From: Syntrophaceae bacterium
GTDB lineage: Bacteria > Desulfobacterota > Syntrophia > Syntrophales > PHBD01
Length of the DNA: 64,000 nucleotides
Direction: 5' to 3'
Assembly: GCA_013177825.1 (NCBI GenBank)
Contig: JABLXX010000001.1
Location: 520,936-584,935 of the forward strand
Shown here: positions 35,316-45,600 of the stretch, piece by piece
Position numbering within the stretch: position 1 is the stretch's first letter
Layout: each line of letters starts with the position of its first letter
Made by a program: the position numbers and the translations under genes
Notes under the pieces: model-generated
Told to the model about the DNA's origin: nothing
Database searches by the model: none
What the model saw: the letters and a program-made list of their open reading frames with translations, nothing else

Positions 35316-36235
35316 TGTTTTCCCCCTGTCAGGAGGTAGAGGAGGGCCATCCGCACGGCCACCCCGTTGGTTACCTGTTCCAGGATCACCGACGACGGGC
35401 CGTCGGCGATCTCCGGGGCGATTTCCACCCCCCGGTTGATGGGTCCGGGGTGCATGACCAGGACGTCCGGGCCGGCCAGGTCGAGGTGCCGCCGGCTCAG
35501 GCAGTAGTGCTGGGCGTATTCCCGGAGGGAGGGGAAGAAGTTCTGCTGCTGCCGCTCCAGCTGGATGCGCAGCATCATGATCACGTCCACCCCCGAGACG
35601 GCCTCCTCGAGGGACGTCCGGACCTCCACGCCCATGCCCTCGATGTCCCGGGGCATCATCGTGGCGGGTCCGGCTACCGTCACCTGCGCTCCCATTTTCT
35701 GGAGGCCGTAGATGTTGGAGCGGGCCACCCGGCTGTGGGCGATGTCCCCGACAATAGCCACCTTCAGGCCCGTTATGGTGCCTTTCTTCGCTCGGATCGT
35801 CATGAGGTCCAGGAGTGCCTGGGTCGGATGCTCGTTGGACCCGTCGCCGGCGTTGATGACGGACTGCCGCACCATCCGGGCCAGCATGTGAGGCGCCCCG
35901 GAGGCACTGTGCCGGATCACGATCACATCGGGATTCATGGCCTCCAGGTTCTTCGCCGTGTCGATCAGGGTTTCCCCCTTCACGACGCTGCTCGTGGAGG
36001 CGGAGATGTTGATGGTGTCGGCGCTCAATCGCTTCCCGGCGATCTCAAAGGATGTCCGGGTGCGCGTGCTGGCCTCGTAAAAGAGGTTGATGATCGTCTT
36101 GCCGCGCAGCGTCGGCACTTTTTTGATCTCCCGGGAGGACACCTCCACGAAGGACTCCGCCGTGTCGAGGATGATCGCGATCTCCTCGACCGGAAGGTCC
36201 TTGATGCCCAGGATATCTTTTTTCTGCAGGATCAT
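35312..36235 (-). CDS. pyrB: Aspartate carbamoyltransferase catalytic subunit
   Basis: A 307-residue enzyme of pyrimidine synthesis. The carbamoyl-phosphate motif STRTRTSFE is near residues 54-62, HPTQALLDL near 134, and HPGPINRG near the C-terminus. The ATG at 36235 has GAGG upstream; the longer frame into the upstream gene is not used. No pyrI regulatory chain is present. It follows pyrR, from which control is inferred. Confidence 0.95.
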   Translation of the reverse strand: MILQKKDILGIKDLPVEEIAIILDTAESFVEVSSREIKKVPTLRGKTIINLFYEASTRTRTSFEIAGKRLSADTINISASTSSVVKGETLIDTAKNLEAMNPDVIVIRHSASGAPHMLARMVRQSVINAGDGSNEHPTQALLDLMTIRAKKGTITGLKVAIVGDIAHSRVARSNIYGLQKMGAQVTVAGPATMMPRDIEGMGVEVRTSLEEAVSGVDVIMMLRIQLERQQQNFFPSLREYAQHYCLSRRHLDLAGPDVLVMHPGPINRGVEIAPEIADGPSSVILEQVTNGVAVRMALLYLLTGGKQ

Positions 36236-36293
36236 AAGCGGGCCTCGCTTGGTCTGTCTGGTATGTCCGCCGGTGTTGTGGCCGGTTCCATGC

Positions 36294-36890
<597 letters not shown>

Positions 36891-36932
36891 TCACGTCATC
36901 CTGTATTTGCAGAGCGGTTTTTTCATAACGTT

Positions 36933-36965
36933 CCTTTTTCAATCTCGCCGGATCAAGTTAAAAGG
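36933..36965 (-). promoter_or_regulatory. PyrR-binding anti-antiterminator hairpin
   Basis: Minus-strand CCTTTTAACTT, then GATCCGGCGAGATT, then GAAAAAGG. The middle matches the PyrR-binding loop consensus ARUCCNGNGAGGYU at 12 of 14 positions, closed by a CCTTTT/AAAAGG stem. It lies about 45 bases before the attenuator terminator. Confidence 0.85.
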
Positions 36966-36986
36966 ACCGGTCCTTTTCGAAGCAAT

Positions 36987-37016
36987 ACGATAGTCCAGCA
37001 GGCCGTGGCCTGTCAA
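36987..37016 (-). promoter_or_regulatory. Promoter for the pyr operon
   Basis: Minus-strand TTGACA (37011-37016) and TATCGT (36987-36992), 18-base spacer. Transcription would begin near 36980 and include the complete PyrR leader. Confidence 0.65.
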
Positions 37017-37076
37017 GAACAAACTGCCCGATTCCCGGTGCGGGCGGTTGCCGCTTCTCATTTCCCGGATCTGTGG

Positions 37077-37082
37077 TATAAG
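37077..37082 (+). promoter_or_regulatory. Possible extended -10 promoter for trkA-trkH
   Basis: TGG followed by TATAAG, an extended -10, about 38 bases before the trkA GTG. No good -35 is seen. Confidence 0.35.
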
Positions 37083-37119
37083 GTCTCCCGGAGAAAAGCC
37101 GGGAGGGGCGGAGTCGAAC

Positions 37120-38481
37120 GTGAAGATCATCATTGTCGGGGCCGGCGAGGTCGGCTATCACATCGCGAAAAAGCTGTCGGAAGAGAGGCAGGACGTGGTG
37201 CTGATCGACAAGGATCCGGGAAAGATCCGGCGGATCGGCGAGAATCTGGACGTCCAGTCCTTCCAGGGATCCGGCACCAGTCCCCAGGTGCTGCGGGAAT
37301 CGGGGATCGCGGATGCGGACATGCTGGTCGCGGCCACCGACAGTGACGAGGTGAACCTGATCTCGTGCCTCCTGGCGCGGAGCCTCAACCGCCACATGCT
37401 CAAGGTCGCCCGGGTAAAGAACGAGGAATATCTCCGGGAGACGGATCTTTTCCAGAAGGAGCTGCTGGGAGTCGACCTGATCATCAATCCCCAATCCATG
37501 ATGGTGGAGACGATCCTCAGCCTCATGAAGATTCCGGGGGCTGCCGAAGCCGTCGATTTCGTCGGCGGCAAGGTCAAGCTGATCGGCTTTTTTGTGACCG
37601 GCGAATCTCCCTTTTCGGGACAGAAGTTGAGCGCTATCCGGGGATTCGAGGGCAGCGCCCTGGTGGCGGCCATCGTCCGGGGGCACCGGATCCTGATTCC
37701 CAGCGGCGGTGATACGATCCAGCCCCACGACCTGGTCTACATGGCGGTCCGGGCGGATCACCTCGACGCCACCCTCGAACGTCTCAACCTGAAAGCCGGA
37801 CCCGTGAAAAACGTCTTCATCGTCGGCGGTGGGGAAACGGGATACGCCGTGGCCCGGGCTCTCGACGGCCGGGGCCTGAACGTCCGGATCCTGGACCACG
37901 ACGGGGACCGCTGCAAGCAGATGGCGGCGAGCCTGGACAAGGTCATGGTCATCCGGGGGGACGGGACGGACCGGGATCTTCTCCGGGAAGAAAATGCCGG
38001 CGCCTCGGACCTCGTCATCGCCGTCACGGGCGACGAGGAGAGCAACGTCTTCATTTCCCTGCTGGCCAAGGGGCTCGGCGCCCGCCGCACGATCACCCGG
38101 GTGAGCAAGCTCAGCTACATGCCGGTCGTTTCCGCCATGGGTCTCGATACGGTCCTGAATCCGAGGATGTCCGCGGTTCGGGCCATCCTTCAGTACATCC
38201 GCCGGGGGCGGATCCTGTCGGTCACCCCGCTCCGGGAGGAGCAGGCCGAGGCCATCGAGGCGGAGGCCCTGGAGACGTCGGACATCGTCCGGGCGCCCCT
38301 CTCCCGGGTGAAGTTTCCCCGGGGGGCGATCCTGGGGGCCATTGTGCGGGGGGAGGAGATCATCATTCCCCGGGGGAACACGGTCGTCATGCCCAAGGAC
38401 CGGCTCATCATCTTCGCCATGCAGGACGTCTTCGACCGGCTGGAGAAGCTCCTGACGGTGAAGCTGGAGTATTTTGAATGA
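37120..38481 (+). CDS. trkA: Trk potassium uptake regulatory subunit TrkA
   Basis: A 453-residue peripheral membrane protein with two tandem KTN/RCK-N domains, each opening with a Rossmann motif (IIIVGAGEVGYHIA at 3-16, VFIVGGGETGYAVA near 232-245) that binds NAD(H) or ATP, and two TrkA-C domains. It gates the TrkH channel. The GTG at 37120, with GGAG six bases upstream, places the Rossmann motif at the N-terminus as in homologues; earlier in-frame codons have no site. Its stop overlaps trkH (ATGA). Confidence 0.95.
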   Translation: MKIIIVGAGEVGYHIAKKLSEERQDVVLIDKDPGKIRRIGENLDVQSFQGSGTSPQVLRESGIADADMLVAATDSDEVNLISCLLARSLNRHMLKVARVKNEEYLRETDLFQKELLGVDLIINPQSMMVETILSLMKIPGAAEAVDFVGGKVKLIGFFVTGESPFSGQKLSAIRGFEGSALVAAIVRGHRILIPSGGDTIQPHDLVYMAVRADHLDATLERLNLKAGPVKNVFIVGGGETGYAVARALDGRGLNVRILDHDGDRCKQMAASLDKVMVIRGDGTDRDLLREENAGASDLVIAVTGDEESNVFISLLAKGLGARRTITRVSKLSYMPVVSAMGLDTVLNPRMSAVRAILQYIRRGRILSVTPLREEQAEAIEAEALETSDIVRAPLSRVKFPRGAILGAIVRGEEIIIPRGNTVVMPKDRLIIFAMQDVFDRLEKLLTVKLEYFE

Positions 38482-39929
38482 ACGGGCGGCTCATTGCCCA
38501 CCTGCTTTCGATCCTGGTTCTCGTCCTGGGTCTGTGCATGGTCCTGCCTGTCCTGGTCTCCCTCTGGTACGGGGAGGCATGTGCCCGGCCGCTGTTTCTC
38601 GCGGCAATCCTCACCGGATGCCTGGGCCTCGTCATGAGGGCCGCCTCGGGGCAGCCCGCGGACCGGTACCTGAGCCACCGGGACGGTGTCGCCATCGTCA
38701 CGGGAGGCTGGGTGCTTGCCGGCCTGGTGGCGACCCTGCCTTACCTCCTGACGGGCGCCATCCCGGATTTTACGGACGCCTACTTCGAGTGCATTTCCGG
38801 CTTCACCACCACGGGATCCAGCATTTTCAGCGCCGTCGAGGAGCTGCCCAGGGGCGTCCTCTTCTGGCGTAGCCTCACCCAGTGGCTCGGGGGCATGGGG
38901 ATCATCGTCCTGTCCATTGCGATCCTCCCCTTCCTTGGAATCGGGGGAATGCAGCTCTACAAGGCGGAGACGCCGAGCCCCGTGGTGGACAAACTGACGC
39001 CGAGGATCTCGGACACCGCCAAGGTCCTCTGGAAAGTGTATGTCCTCCTGACGCTGGTGCAGATCATCCTGCTCCTCTTCGGCGGCATGTCCCTCTTCGA
39101 CGCCGTCTGCCACACCTTCACGACGATGCCCACGGGCGGGTTCTCCACGAGAAATGCCAGCATCGCCGCCTACAACAGCCTCTACATCGAGATCGTGGTG
39201 ATCGTGTTCATGGTCCTGGCGGGGATGAACTTCGCCCTCCATTACAAGCTCCTCCGGGGCGACTTCCGGTCGGTCCGGAAGGACCCGGAGATCCGGGTCT
39301 ATCTCCTCATCTTCGCGGGCCTTACGCTCCTGGTGGCGGCAAACCTCTACGGCGGCCGGACGTACCCGTCGGCGCCGGAGGCCCTGCGTTACGCCTCCTT
39401 CCAGGTGGCCTCGATCCTGACGACGACGGGCTACGCCACGGCGGACTTCAAGCAGTGGCCGGCCTTTTCCCAAATTGTGCTGCTCCTGTGCATGTTCCTC
39501 GGCAGCATGGCCGGGTCCACCGGGGGCGGCATCAAGACCCTGCGCCTGCTCCTGCTCGTCAAGCACGCCTACCTCGAGATCCTCCGCGTGATCCATCCCC
39601 ATGCCATGACGATTGTGAAACTCGGGAAGACGCCTGTCTCCCAGGGCGTCCTCCGCAGCGTCTGGGGCTTTTTCATCCTCTTCATCGGCATCTACGTCCT
39701 GGCGACGATGGTCATGAGCGCCCTGGGGGTCGATTTCATGACCGCCGTTTCCTCCGTGGCCACCTGCCTGGGGAATGTGGGACCCGGGCTGGGCGCCGTC
39801 GGGCCGACGGAGCATTTCGGCCACATGCCGGTTGTGGGGAAGTGGGTTCTCATCGCCTGCATGCTCCTGGGGAGGCTGGAGATTTACACGGTGCTGGTAT
39901 TCCTGATGCCCCGCTTCTGGAAGGACTGA
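38478..39929 (+). CDS. trkH: Trk potassium transporter subunit TrkH
   Basis: A 483-residue channel-like K+ transporter of the SKT superfamily. The four pore-loop motifs are visible, for example ISGFTTTGSSIF, FTTMPTGGFSTRNAS, ILTTTGYATADF and VATCLGNVGPGLG, whose glycines form the selectivity filter. About ten membrane helices. It is translationally coupled to trkA. A half palindromic repeat begins two bases after the stop. Confidence 0.95.
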   Translation: MNGRLIAHLLSILVLVLGLCMVLPVLVSLWYGEACARPLFLAAILTGCLGLVMRAASGQPADRYLSHRDGVAIVTGGWVLAGLVATLPYLLTGAIPDFTDAYFECISGFTTTGSSIFSAVEELPRGVLFWRSLTQWLGGMGIIVLSIAILPFLGIGGMQLYKAETPSPVVDKLTPRISDTAKVLWKVYVLLTLVQIILLLFGGMSLFDAVCHTFTTMPTGGFSTRNASIAAYNSLYIEIVVIVFMVLAGMNFALHYKLLRGDFRSVRKDPEIRVYLLIFAGLTLLVAANLYGGRTYPSAPEALRYASFQVASILTTTGYATADFKQWPAFSQIVLLLCMFLGSMAGSTGGGIKTLRLLLLVKHAYLEILRVIHPHAMTIVKLGKTPVSQGVLRSVWGFFILFIGIYVLATMVMSALGVDFMTAVSSVATCLGNVGPGLGAVGPTEHFGHMPVVGKWVLIACMLLGRLEIYTVLVFLMPRFWKD

Positions 39930-39931
39930 CG

Positions 39932-39988
39932 GGCTGCTGAAAACGGCCGTCTGCTTTGTTCCCCTCATCCCGCACCGCTCGACGTACG
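39932..39988 (+). repeat. Half copy of the palindromic intergenic repeat
   Basis: Matches one arm of the 54002-54121 palindrome at about 85% over 57 bases, from GGCTGCTGAAAA to CTCGACGTACG, ending where the palindrome centre would be. It starts immediately after the trkH stop. Confidence 0.75.
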
Positions 39989-40029
39989 AAAAACCCTTCC
40001 TTCTCCTGTTGCCAAGTGCGATCTTCCGG

Positions 40030-40063
40030 GGCGCTGGGGGCTGCCACGGGGATTCCCGCCGTC
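40030..40063 (+). repeat. 5' fragment of the ~315-bp structured repeat (copy C)
   Basis: The first 34 bases of the element (GGCGCTGGGGGCTGCC onward) are present; the match ends one base before the stop codon of the DUF523 gene at 40065. Three or four differences to copies A and B. Confidence 0.75.
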
Positions 40064-40064
40064 T

Positions 40065-41018
40065 TCAGGCGTGGTTGCGGAGCTTCAGCTCTTGCGGGTG
40101 GGGGTTCAGGTAGACTTGGTCTTTCAGGTAGGGCTCGTCGAACTTCCGGACGTAGTGGCGGATCAGGGTGACCGGGACGATCAGCGGGATCTCGCCCCGC
40201 CGGTAATCTCCGATGACCTCCTGCAGCTCCTGCCGCTCGGCGGCGGAGAGCTGTTTTTTGAAATAGCCCGCCATGTGCTGGAGGACGTTGGCGTTCTTGG
40301 CCGGCGTGGCCTTGAGCCGGAGGGCCTCCATCATGAGCTTTTCGTACCGGGCGTAAAGCTCGTCCGCCGGGATCGTTCCGGCCATCGCCACCAGCTTCCC
40401 CATCTCGCGGTAGTGCTTTTCGCTGTGGGCGAGGAGGAAAAGCTTGTGGGTCGAGTGGAAACGCACCAGGCTCGACGGCGTCCGGCCCGATTCGTTCAGC
40501 TCCTGCCAGCGCCTGCAGGCGAAGATCCGCTCGATGAAGTTTTCCCGGAGGAGCGGGTCCTGGAGGCGCCCCTCTTCCTCCACCGGCAGGAGAGGAAAGC
40601 GCTCCATGAAGATCCGGGCAAAGATGCCCGAGCCTTTCCGGATGGTCCGCCCGTCTCCCTCGTCATGGACATTCACCCGCTCCATGCCGCTGGAGGGGGA
40701 CCTGCTCTTGAAGACGAATCCGCAGAGTCCTTCCTTCTCCAGTTCGGCCACGCGGCGGTCGGCCCAGGCCTCCATTCGGCCGGTGAGATCCCGCCTTGAG
40801 CGGGTGGTGACCAGGCGGGGCCTCGCCGGGTCGCCCTCCAGGTGCATCGACTCCCGGGGAACCCCCAGCCCGCATTCCACCTCGGGGCAGACGGGAACGT
40901 ACTCCACATAGGCTCCAAGGGTGTCCCGCAGGTAGCGGTCCAGCTTGTGGCCGCCGTCGAAGCGGACGTTCTCTCCGAGGAGGCAGGAGCTGATACCGAG
41001 GCGGATTCTGTCCATCAT
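40065..41018 (-). CDS. DUF523 and DUF1722 fusion protein
   Basis: A 317-residue protein. The N-terminal DUF523 domain has GISSCLLGENVRFDGGHK at 8-25 and VCPEVECGLGVPRESM near 43-58; the C-terminal DUF1722 domain (about 195-310) includes HSTHKLFLLAHSEKHYREMG and AGYFKKQLSAAERQEL. The pairing is common in bacteria, and its function is not established, although relatives occur near photolyase and thiol-metabolism genes. Its start overlaps the stop of a 60-residue ORF (ATGA). Confidence 0.85.
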   Translation of the reverse strand: MMDRIRLGISSCLLGENVRFDGGHKLDRYLRDTLGAYVEYVPVCPEVECGLGVPRESMHLEGDPARPRLVTTRSRRDLTGRMEAWADRRVAELEKEGLCGFVFKSRSPSSGMERVNVHDEGDGRTIRKGSGIFARIFMERFPLLPVEEEGRLQDPLLRENFIERIFACRRWQELNESGRTPSSLVRFHSTHKLFLLAHSEKHYREMGKLVAMAGTIPADELYARYEKLMMEALRLKATPAKNANVLQHMAGYFKKQLSAAERQELQEVIGDYRRGEIPLIVPVTLIRHYVRKFDEPYLKDQVYLNPHPQELKLRNHA

Positions 41019-41197
41019 TCGTTCCTCCCGGTTCCGCTTCCGGCGGTTTCCTGCTCCCGCCGACGGACCGTATCCGGGCAGCGGCCCGCGGCCAGGGCTG
41101 CCTTGGCCCCGGCGCCCGCCGCCACGACAATCTGCTTCATCGCCTCCATCGCCTCGGAAAGCTGCTGTCTGGTGTGATCCTCCATCCGTTCCGGCAT
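41015..41197 (-). CDS. Small hypothetical protein (60 aa)
   Basis: Begins MPERMEDHTRQQLSEAMEAM, with an AAGGGG site before the ATG and a fourth-base overlap of its stop with the DUF523 start. Alanine-rich central helix, basic C-terminus, one cysteine. No family recognised. Translation coupling and strand continuity with rpiA, whose stop lies 24 bases upstream, support a real gene. Confidence 0.5.
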   Translation of the reverse strand: MPERMEDHTRQQLSEAMEAMKQIVVAAGAGAKAALAAGRCPDTVRRREQETAGSGTGRNE

Positions 41198-41220
41198 GAA
41201 TCCCCTTCGGAGCCCGGCTG

Positions 41221-41916
41221 TCAGGATGTTTTCAGGTGCCGGACGCCAGCCTTCCCGGCGGCGACCACTTCCGAGACGGCGTCCAGGAACAGGCCGTGCT
41301 CCACGATGCCGGCCCGCGATTCGAGGACCCGGACCAGCTCCCGGAGGGCCATGATGGGGCCGAATCGGCAGTCCATGATCAGGTTACCCTGGTCGGTCTT
41401 GAAGAGGCTCTTGTCGGCGTTGCGCCGGAGGGTGACCTTGGCGCCCATGGATTCCAGGAAGTCCAGCTGGGTCCGCCACCCGAAGGGGATTACCTCCAGC
41501 GGGACACTCCGTTTCGTCCCCAGCATGGGGGAAAGTTTCGATTCGTCCACGACGATGACAACCCGCCGGCTGGCCTGGGCGACGATCTTCTCCCGCAGAA
41601 GGGCTCCTCCTCCGCCTTTGATGAGATTCAGGCTCGGGTCCACCTCGTCGGCCCCGTCGATGGTCAGGTCGATGGAGGGCCGGGCGTCCAGCGTCGTCAC
41701 CGGCACGCCGTACCGGAGAGCCTCCTCCTCCGCCTGGAACGAGCAGGGTATGCCCGTGATGTCCCGGATCCTGCCTGCATTCAGCCGCTCCGCGATCAGC
41801 TTCACGGCGTGGATGGCCGTGCTTCCATGCCCCAGCCCCACCACCATCCCCGATTCGACAAAATCCACGGCGAACGCCGTGGCTTGCCTCTTCCATTCCG
41901 CGGTGTCTGTCGTCAT
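41221..41916 (-). CDS. rpiA: Ribose-5-phosphate isomerase A
   Basis: A 231-residue enzyme interconverting ribose-5-phosphate and ribulose-5-phosphate in the pentose phosphate pathway. The phosphate loop GLGHGSTAI is at residues 27-35, DGADEVDPSLN near 82-92 contains the catalytic aspartate, and KGGGGALLREKIVA near 93-107 the catalytic lysine and glutamate. AAGGAGGGT precedes the ATG at 41916. The start overlaps the methyltransferase stop. Confidence 0.95.
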   Translation of the reverse strand: MTTDTAEWKRQATAFAVDFVESGMVVGLGHGSTAIHAVKLIAERLNAGRIRDITGIPCSFQAEEEALRYGVPVTTLDARPSIDLTIDGADEVDPSLNLIKGGGGALLREKIVAQASRRVVIVVDESKLSPMLGTKRSVPLEVIPFGWRTQLDFLESMGAKVTLRRNADKSLFKTDQGNLIMDCRFGPIMALRELVRVLESRAGIVEHGLFLDAVSEVVAAGKAGVRHLKTS

Positions 41917-42578
41917 GGCATACCCTCCTTGTCCCCTGGTTTTCTTCCGGTCACGAGGAATACCGTAAACTCCCGGATATCGCCCCCTTTCGCCTCCTTC
42001 CGGATCCGGGTTGCCGTCAGGGTCCGAACGGATGCAAATCCCGCTGCCGCGGTGTCTCCGGCCAGCGAAGAGCGGTCGAAGCCGAAATGGAAAACGCCCT
42101 GGTCGTCGCTGTGGAAGCGTCCCCCCTCCGCATCGAGGTCCGCCAGGGCGATCCGCCCCCCGGGATGGAGGGCGGCGTGAACCCGCCGGAGGAGCGCGGG
42201 GATGTCCCGGATGTGATGAAGGGTCATGTTGCTTACGACCAGGTGGTAGGGACCGTCCGGTAAGGGGTCGGCTTCGAGATCCGCCAGCCGGGTCTTTACA
42301 TTCGTCCATCCTATCCGTTCGATCTTGCCGTTCAGGACGTCAAGCATGCCGCGGGATCCGTCCACGGCGGTCAGCGTCCCGACCTTCGGCGCCAGGATGA
42401 GCGTGAGCAGTCCCGTACCGCACCCGAGATCGAGGCAGTCCATCCGCCCGTTCGGCGAAATTTCCCGCATAATCGTTTCGGCCACGTCCCCGGCAAGGCG
42501 GACCCGTTCCGGCTTCTCGTCCCAGAACGAGGCGGCCCGGTCGAAATTGCGACGCGGTGTCTCGTCAGATTCGGCCAT
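41913..42578 (-). CDS. Class I SAM-dependent methyltransferase
   Basis: A 221-residue protein with the SAM-binding motif LDLGCGTG at residues 49-56 and post-motif ADLDAEGG near 150. The N-terminus RNFDRAASFWDEKPERVRLA and the HLVVSNMTLHHI segment resemble UbiE/small-molecule methyltransferases; the substrate is unknown. A GGGAG site lies six bases before the ATG at 42578. It overlaps rpiA by four bases. Confidence 0.85.
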   Translation of the reverse strand: MAESDETPRRNFDRAASFWDEKPERVRLAGDVAETIMREISPNGRMDCLDLGCGTGLLTLILAPKVGTLTAVDGSRGMLDVLNGKIERIGWTNVKTRLADLEADPLPDGPYHLVVSNMTLHHIRDIPALLRRVHAALHPGGRIALADLDAEGGRFHSDDQGVFHFGFDRSSLAGDTAAAGFASVRTLTATRIRKEAKGGDIREFTVFLVTGRKPGDKEGMP

Positions 42579-42691
42579 GGAATTCTCCCGGCATTCGATC
42601 GAGGGTTGCTTGAGGGATGCTGCGACTATGGCACACTTTTCGGGGCGTGAAAAGAGTCCGGTCGCCCCGGGCGGCGGCGGACCCGCCGGCG

Positions 42692-45600
42692 TCAGGCCGG
42701 GAGCGACCCCGCGGATGGAGGCGTGCCGCCGTTTTCGGCCGGTCGGCCCTTCCCGCGTTTCAGCCATTGTCCCAGGCGGTCGAAGCAGACGTAGAAAACG
42801 GGGGTCACGTAGAGGGTCAGCATCTGGGAGAACAGGAGCCCCCCAACGACGGAGACGCCCATGGACATCCGGGCGTCGCCCCCGGCGCCGATGCCCAGCG
42901 CGATGGGGAGGGTGCCGAAGAGGGCCGCCATGGTGGTCATCATGATGGGGCGGAAGCGGATCACGCAGGCCTTGTGGATGGCGCTCCGGGCGTCCAGTTT
43001 CTCTTCCTCTTCCGCCACGACGGCGAAATCGACCATCATGATGCCGTTCTTCTTCACCAGCCCCACGAGCATGATGATTCCGACAAAGGCATAGAGGTCC
43101 AGCTCCAGGCGGAACAGGAGCAGGGAAACGAGGGCCCCGAAGGCTGCCAGTGGCAGGGCCGAGAGGATGGTGACGGGGTGGATGAAGCTCTCGTAGAGGA
43201 TTCCCAGGACCACGTAGATGATAAAAATGGTGACGAAGAGGAGGAAACCGAGGCTGCCGAATGATTTCTGAAACTCCTCCGAGGCTCCTTCAAACTGGGC
43301 CGTGACAGTCTGGGGCAACACTTCGGCGGAGACGTTCCGGATCTGGGCCATGGCCTGGTCGATGGAGTAGCCCTGCCTGAGGTTGAAGGAGATCGTGGCC
43401 GAGGGAAGCTGTCCCGAGTGGCTCACCGTCAGCGGCACCAGCTTTTCCTCCAGGCGGGCGAAGGACTCCAGGGGAACGAGCTTGTCGCGGGAGGATTTGA
43501 TGTAGACCAGGGAAAGGACGGACGGATCTTCCCGGAAAGCCGGTTCCAGCTCCAGGATCACGTTGTACTCGTTGCTCGTGCTGTAGATGGTGGAAACCTG
43601 GCGGGACCCGAAGGACGTGTAGAGACCGTCCTGGATCTGAGAGGCCGTGAGGCCCAGAGATGACGCCTTGTCCCGGTCGATGACGATCCGGATGCGGGGA
43701 CTCTGGATGTTGAGGTCCGAGTTCACGTCCACGAGGGACGGGAGGCCGGCCATCTTCACCTCGAGGGCCAGGGCCGCCCGGTAGAGGTCCTCCAGGGAGT
43801 TGCTCTGGAGGGTGTACTGCCAGGCGGCGGTGGAAGACCGACCCCCGATGGGAATGGGGGGCGGGTTGTAGGGGAAGGCGACGAGGCCGGGGATGCTGTT
43901 GAGCTTCGGCCGGAGTTCATTGATGATGTCGGTCACGTTCTCCTTCCTCTTCGAGCCCGGTATCAGGGTGACGAGGGAGAACCCCGTGTTCGACCCCTCC
44001 TCGCTGCCGGCGACGGACAGGAGCCCGCGCAGATCCGGGTGAGCCTGGAGGATCCGGTTCACCTGGTCCTGGTGCTCCACCATGTAGTCGAAGGAGGACC
44101 GATCGGCAGCCTTCGTGAAGACGAGGAAGTGGTCCTGATCCTGGGAGGGAACGAAGCCCTTGGGAATCCAGAAGAACAGGAGGACCGAGAGGACGAGGAT
44201 GCCCCCCGTCAGGGCCAGCGTGGCCCGCGGGTGGTTGAGGGGAACCCAGAGGGTCCGGCCATAGAAGTCGGCGGCCCGCCGAAAGAATCGTTCCGATGCC
44301 TCCTGGAAGCGTCCTCGCTTGCCTTTCCCGTACCCCCGGAGCAGGTAACTGCAGAGCATCGGGGTCAGGGTGAGGGAGATGAACCCGGAGACGAGAATGG
44401 CCACGCCGATGCTGACGGCGAACTCCCGGAACAGGCGGCCGATGATCCCGCCCATGAAGAGGATCGGAATGAAGACGACTACCAGGGAGATGGTCATGGA
44501 GAGAATCGTGAAGCCGATCTCCCGCGAGCCCGTGAGGGCCGCCTGCATAGCGTCCTCCCCTTCCTCCATCTTGCGGACGATGTTCTCCATCATGACGACG
44601 GCGTCGTCGACGACAAACCCGACCGACAGGGTCAGGGCCATGAGAGACAGGTTGTTGAGGCTGAATCCCAGGAGGTCCATGACGGCGAAGGTGGCCACCA
44701 GGGAGAGGGGCACGGCGAGCCCCGGGATGATGGTCGGCAGCAGGGACCCGAGAAACAGGAAAATCACCGCGACGACCAGGAAAATGGTCAGAACCAGGGT
44801 GAACTGGACATCCTCGATGGATTCCCGGATGTAGTCCGCCTGGTTGTAGAGCAGCATGAACTCTACGGCCTCGGGGATCATCTTCTGGAGCTGGGGGATC
44901 TTCTCCTTCATGTCGGCGGCGATCCGCACCGTGTTCTGGCCGGGCTGCTTGCTCACGGCCAGGATGATGGCATTGTATTCCTTGTCTTTCGTCAGAAACC
45001 AGAGCTTCGTCTTCTCGAACTCGATCCCGTCCTCTGCATGCCCGATGTCCTCGATGCGAAGGGGAATGCCGTTCTTGCTGGACACGACGAGGCGGTTGTA
45101 GGACCGGGCGTCGGGAAGCTGGCCCGTCGATTCCATCGTGTAGGACTGGAAGGACCCGTCGAGGGTCCCGCCGGGCCGGCTGACGTTACCCTGCTTGATG
45201 GCGTCCGTCACCTCGTTGAGGCCGACGCCCCGGGCCGCCAGCTTCCGCGGGTCCAGCCGGACCCGGACGGCCTTCTTCTGGGCCCCCATGACCTTGACCT
45301 GCGCCACGCCGTCCACGGTGGACAGGGTGCCGCTGACGAAATCCTCCGCCAGGTCCTGTACGTCCGGCATGGGCATGGTCCGGGAGGTCATGACGAAGTA
45401 CATGATGGGCTGGTCGGCCGGGTTCGTCTTTGCGTACGACGGAGGCGAGGGCATGTCGGTGGGGAGGAGATAGCGGGCGGCGGAGATGGCCGTGTTCACG
45501 TCCTGCGCTGCAGCGTCGATGTTGCGCTCCAGGGAGAACTGGAGGGTGATGGTCGTGCTGCCTGTCCGGTTCGTGGAGGACATGGACTGGAGCCCGGCGA

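Noticed and set aside
42578-42767. Longer start for the methyltransferase extending into the RND permease gene
   Set aside because: It would overlap the permease end; the ATG at 42578 has a good ribosome binding site and suits the family.
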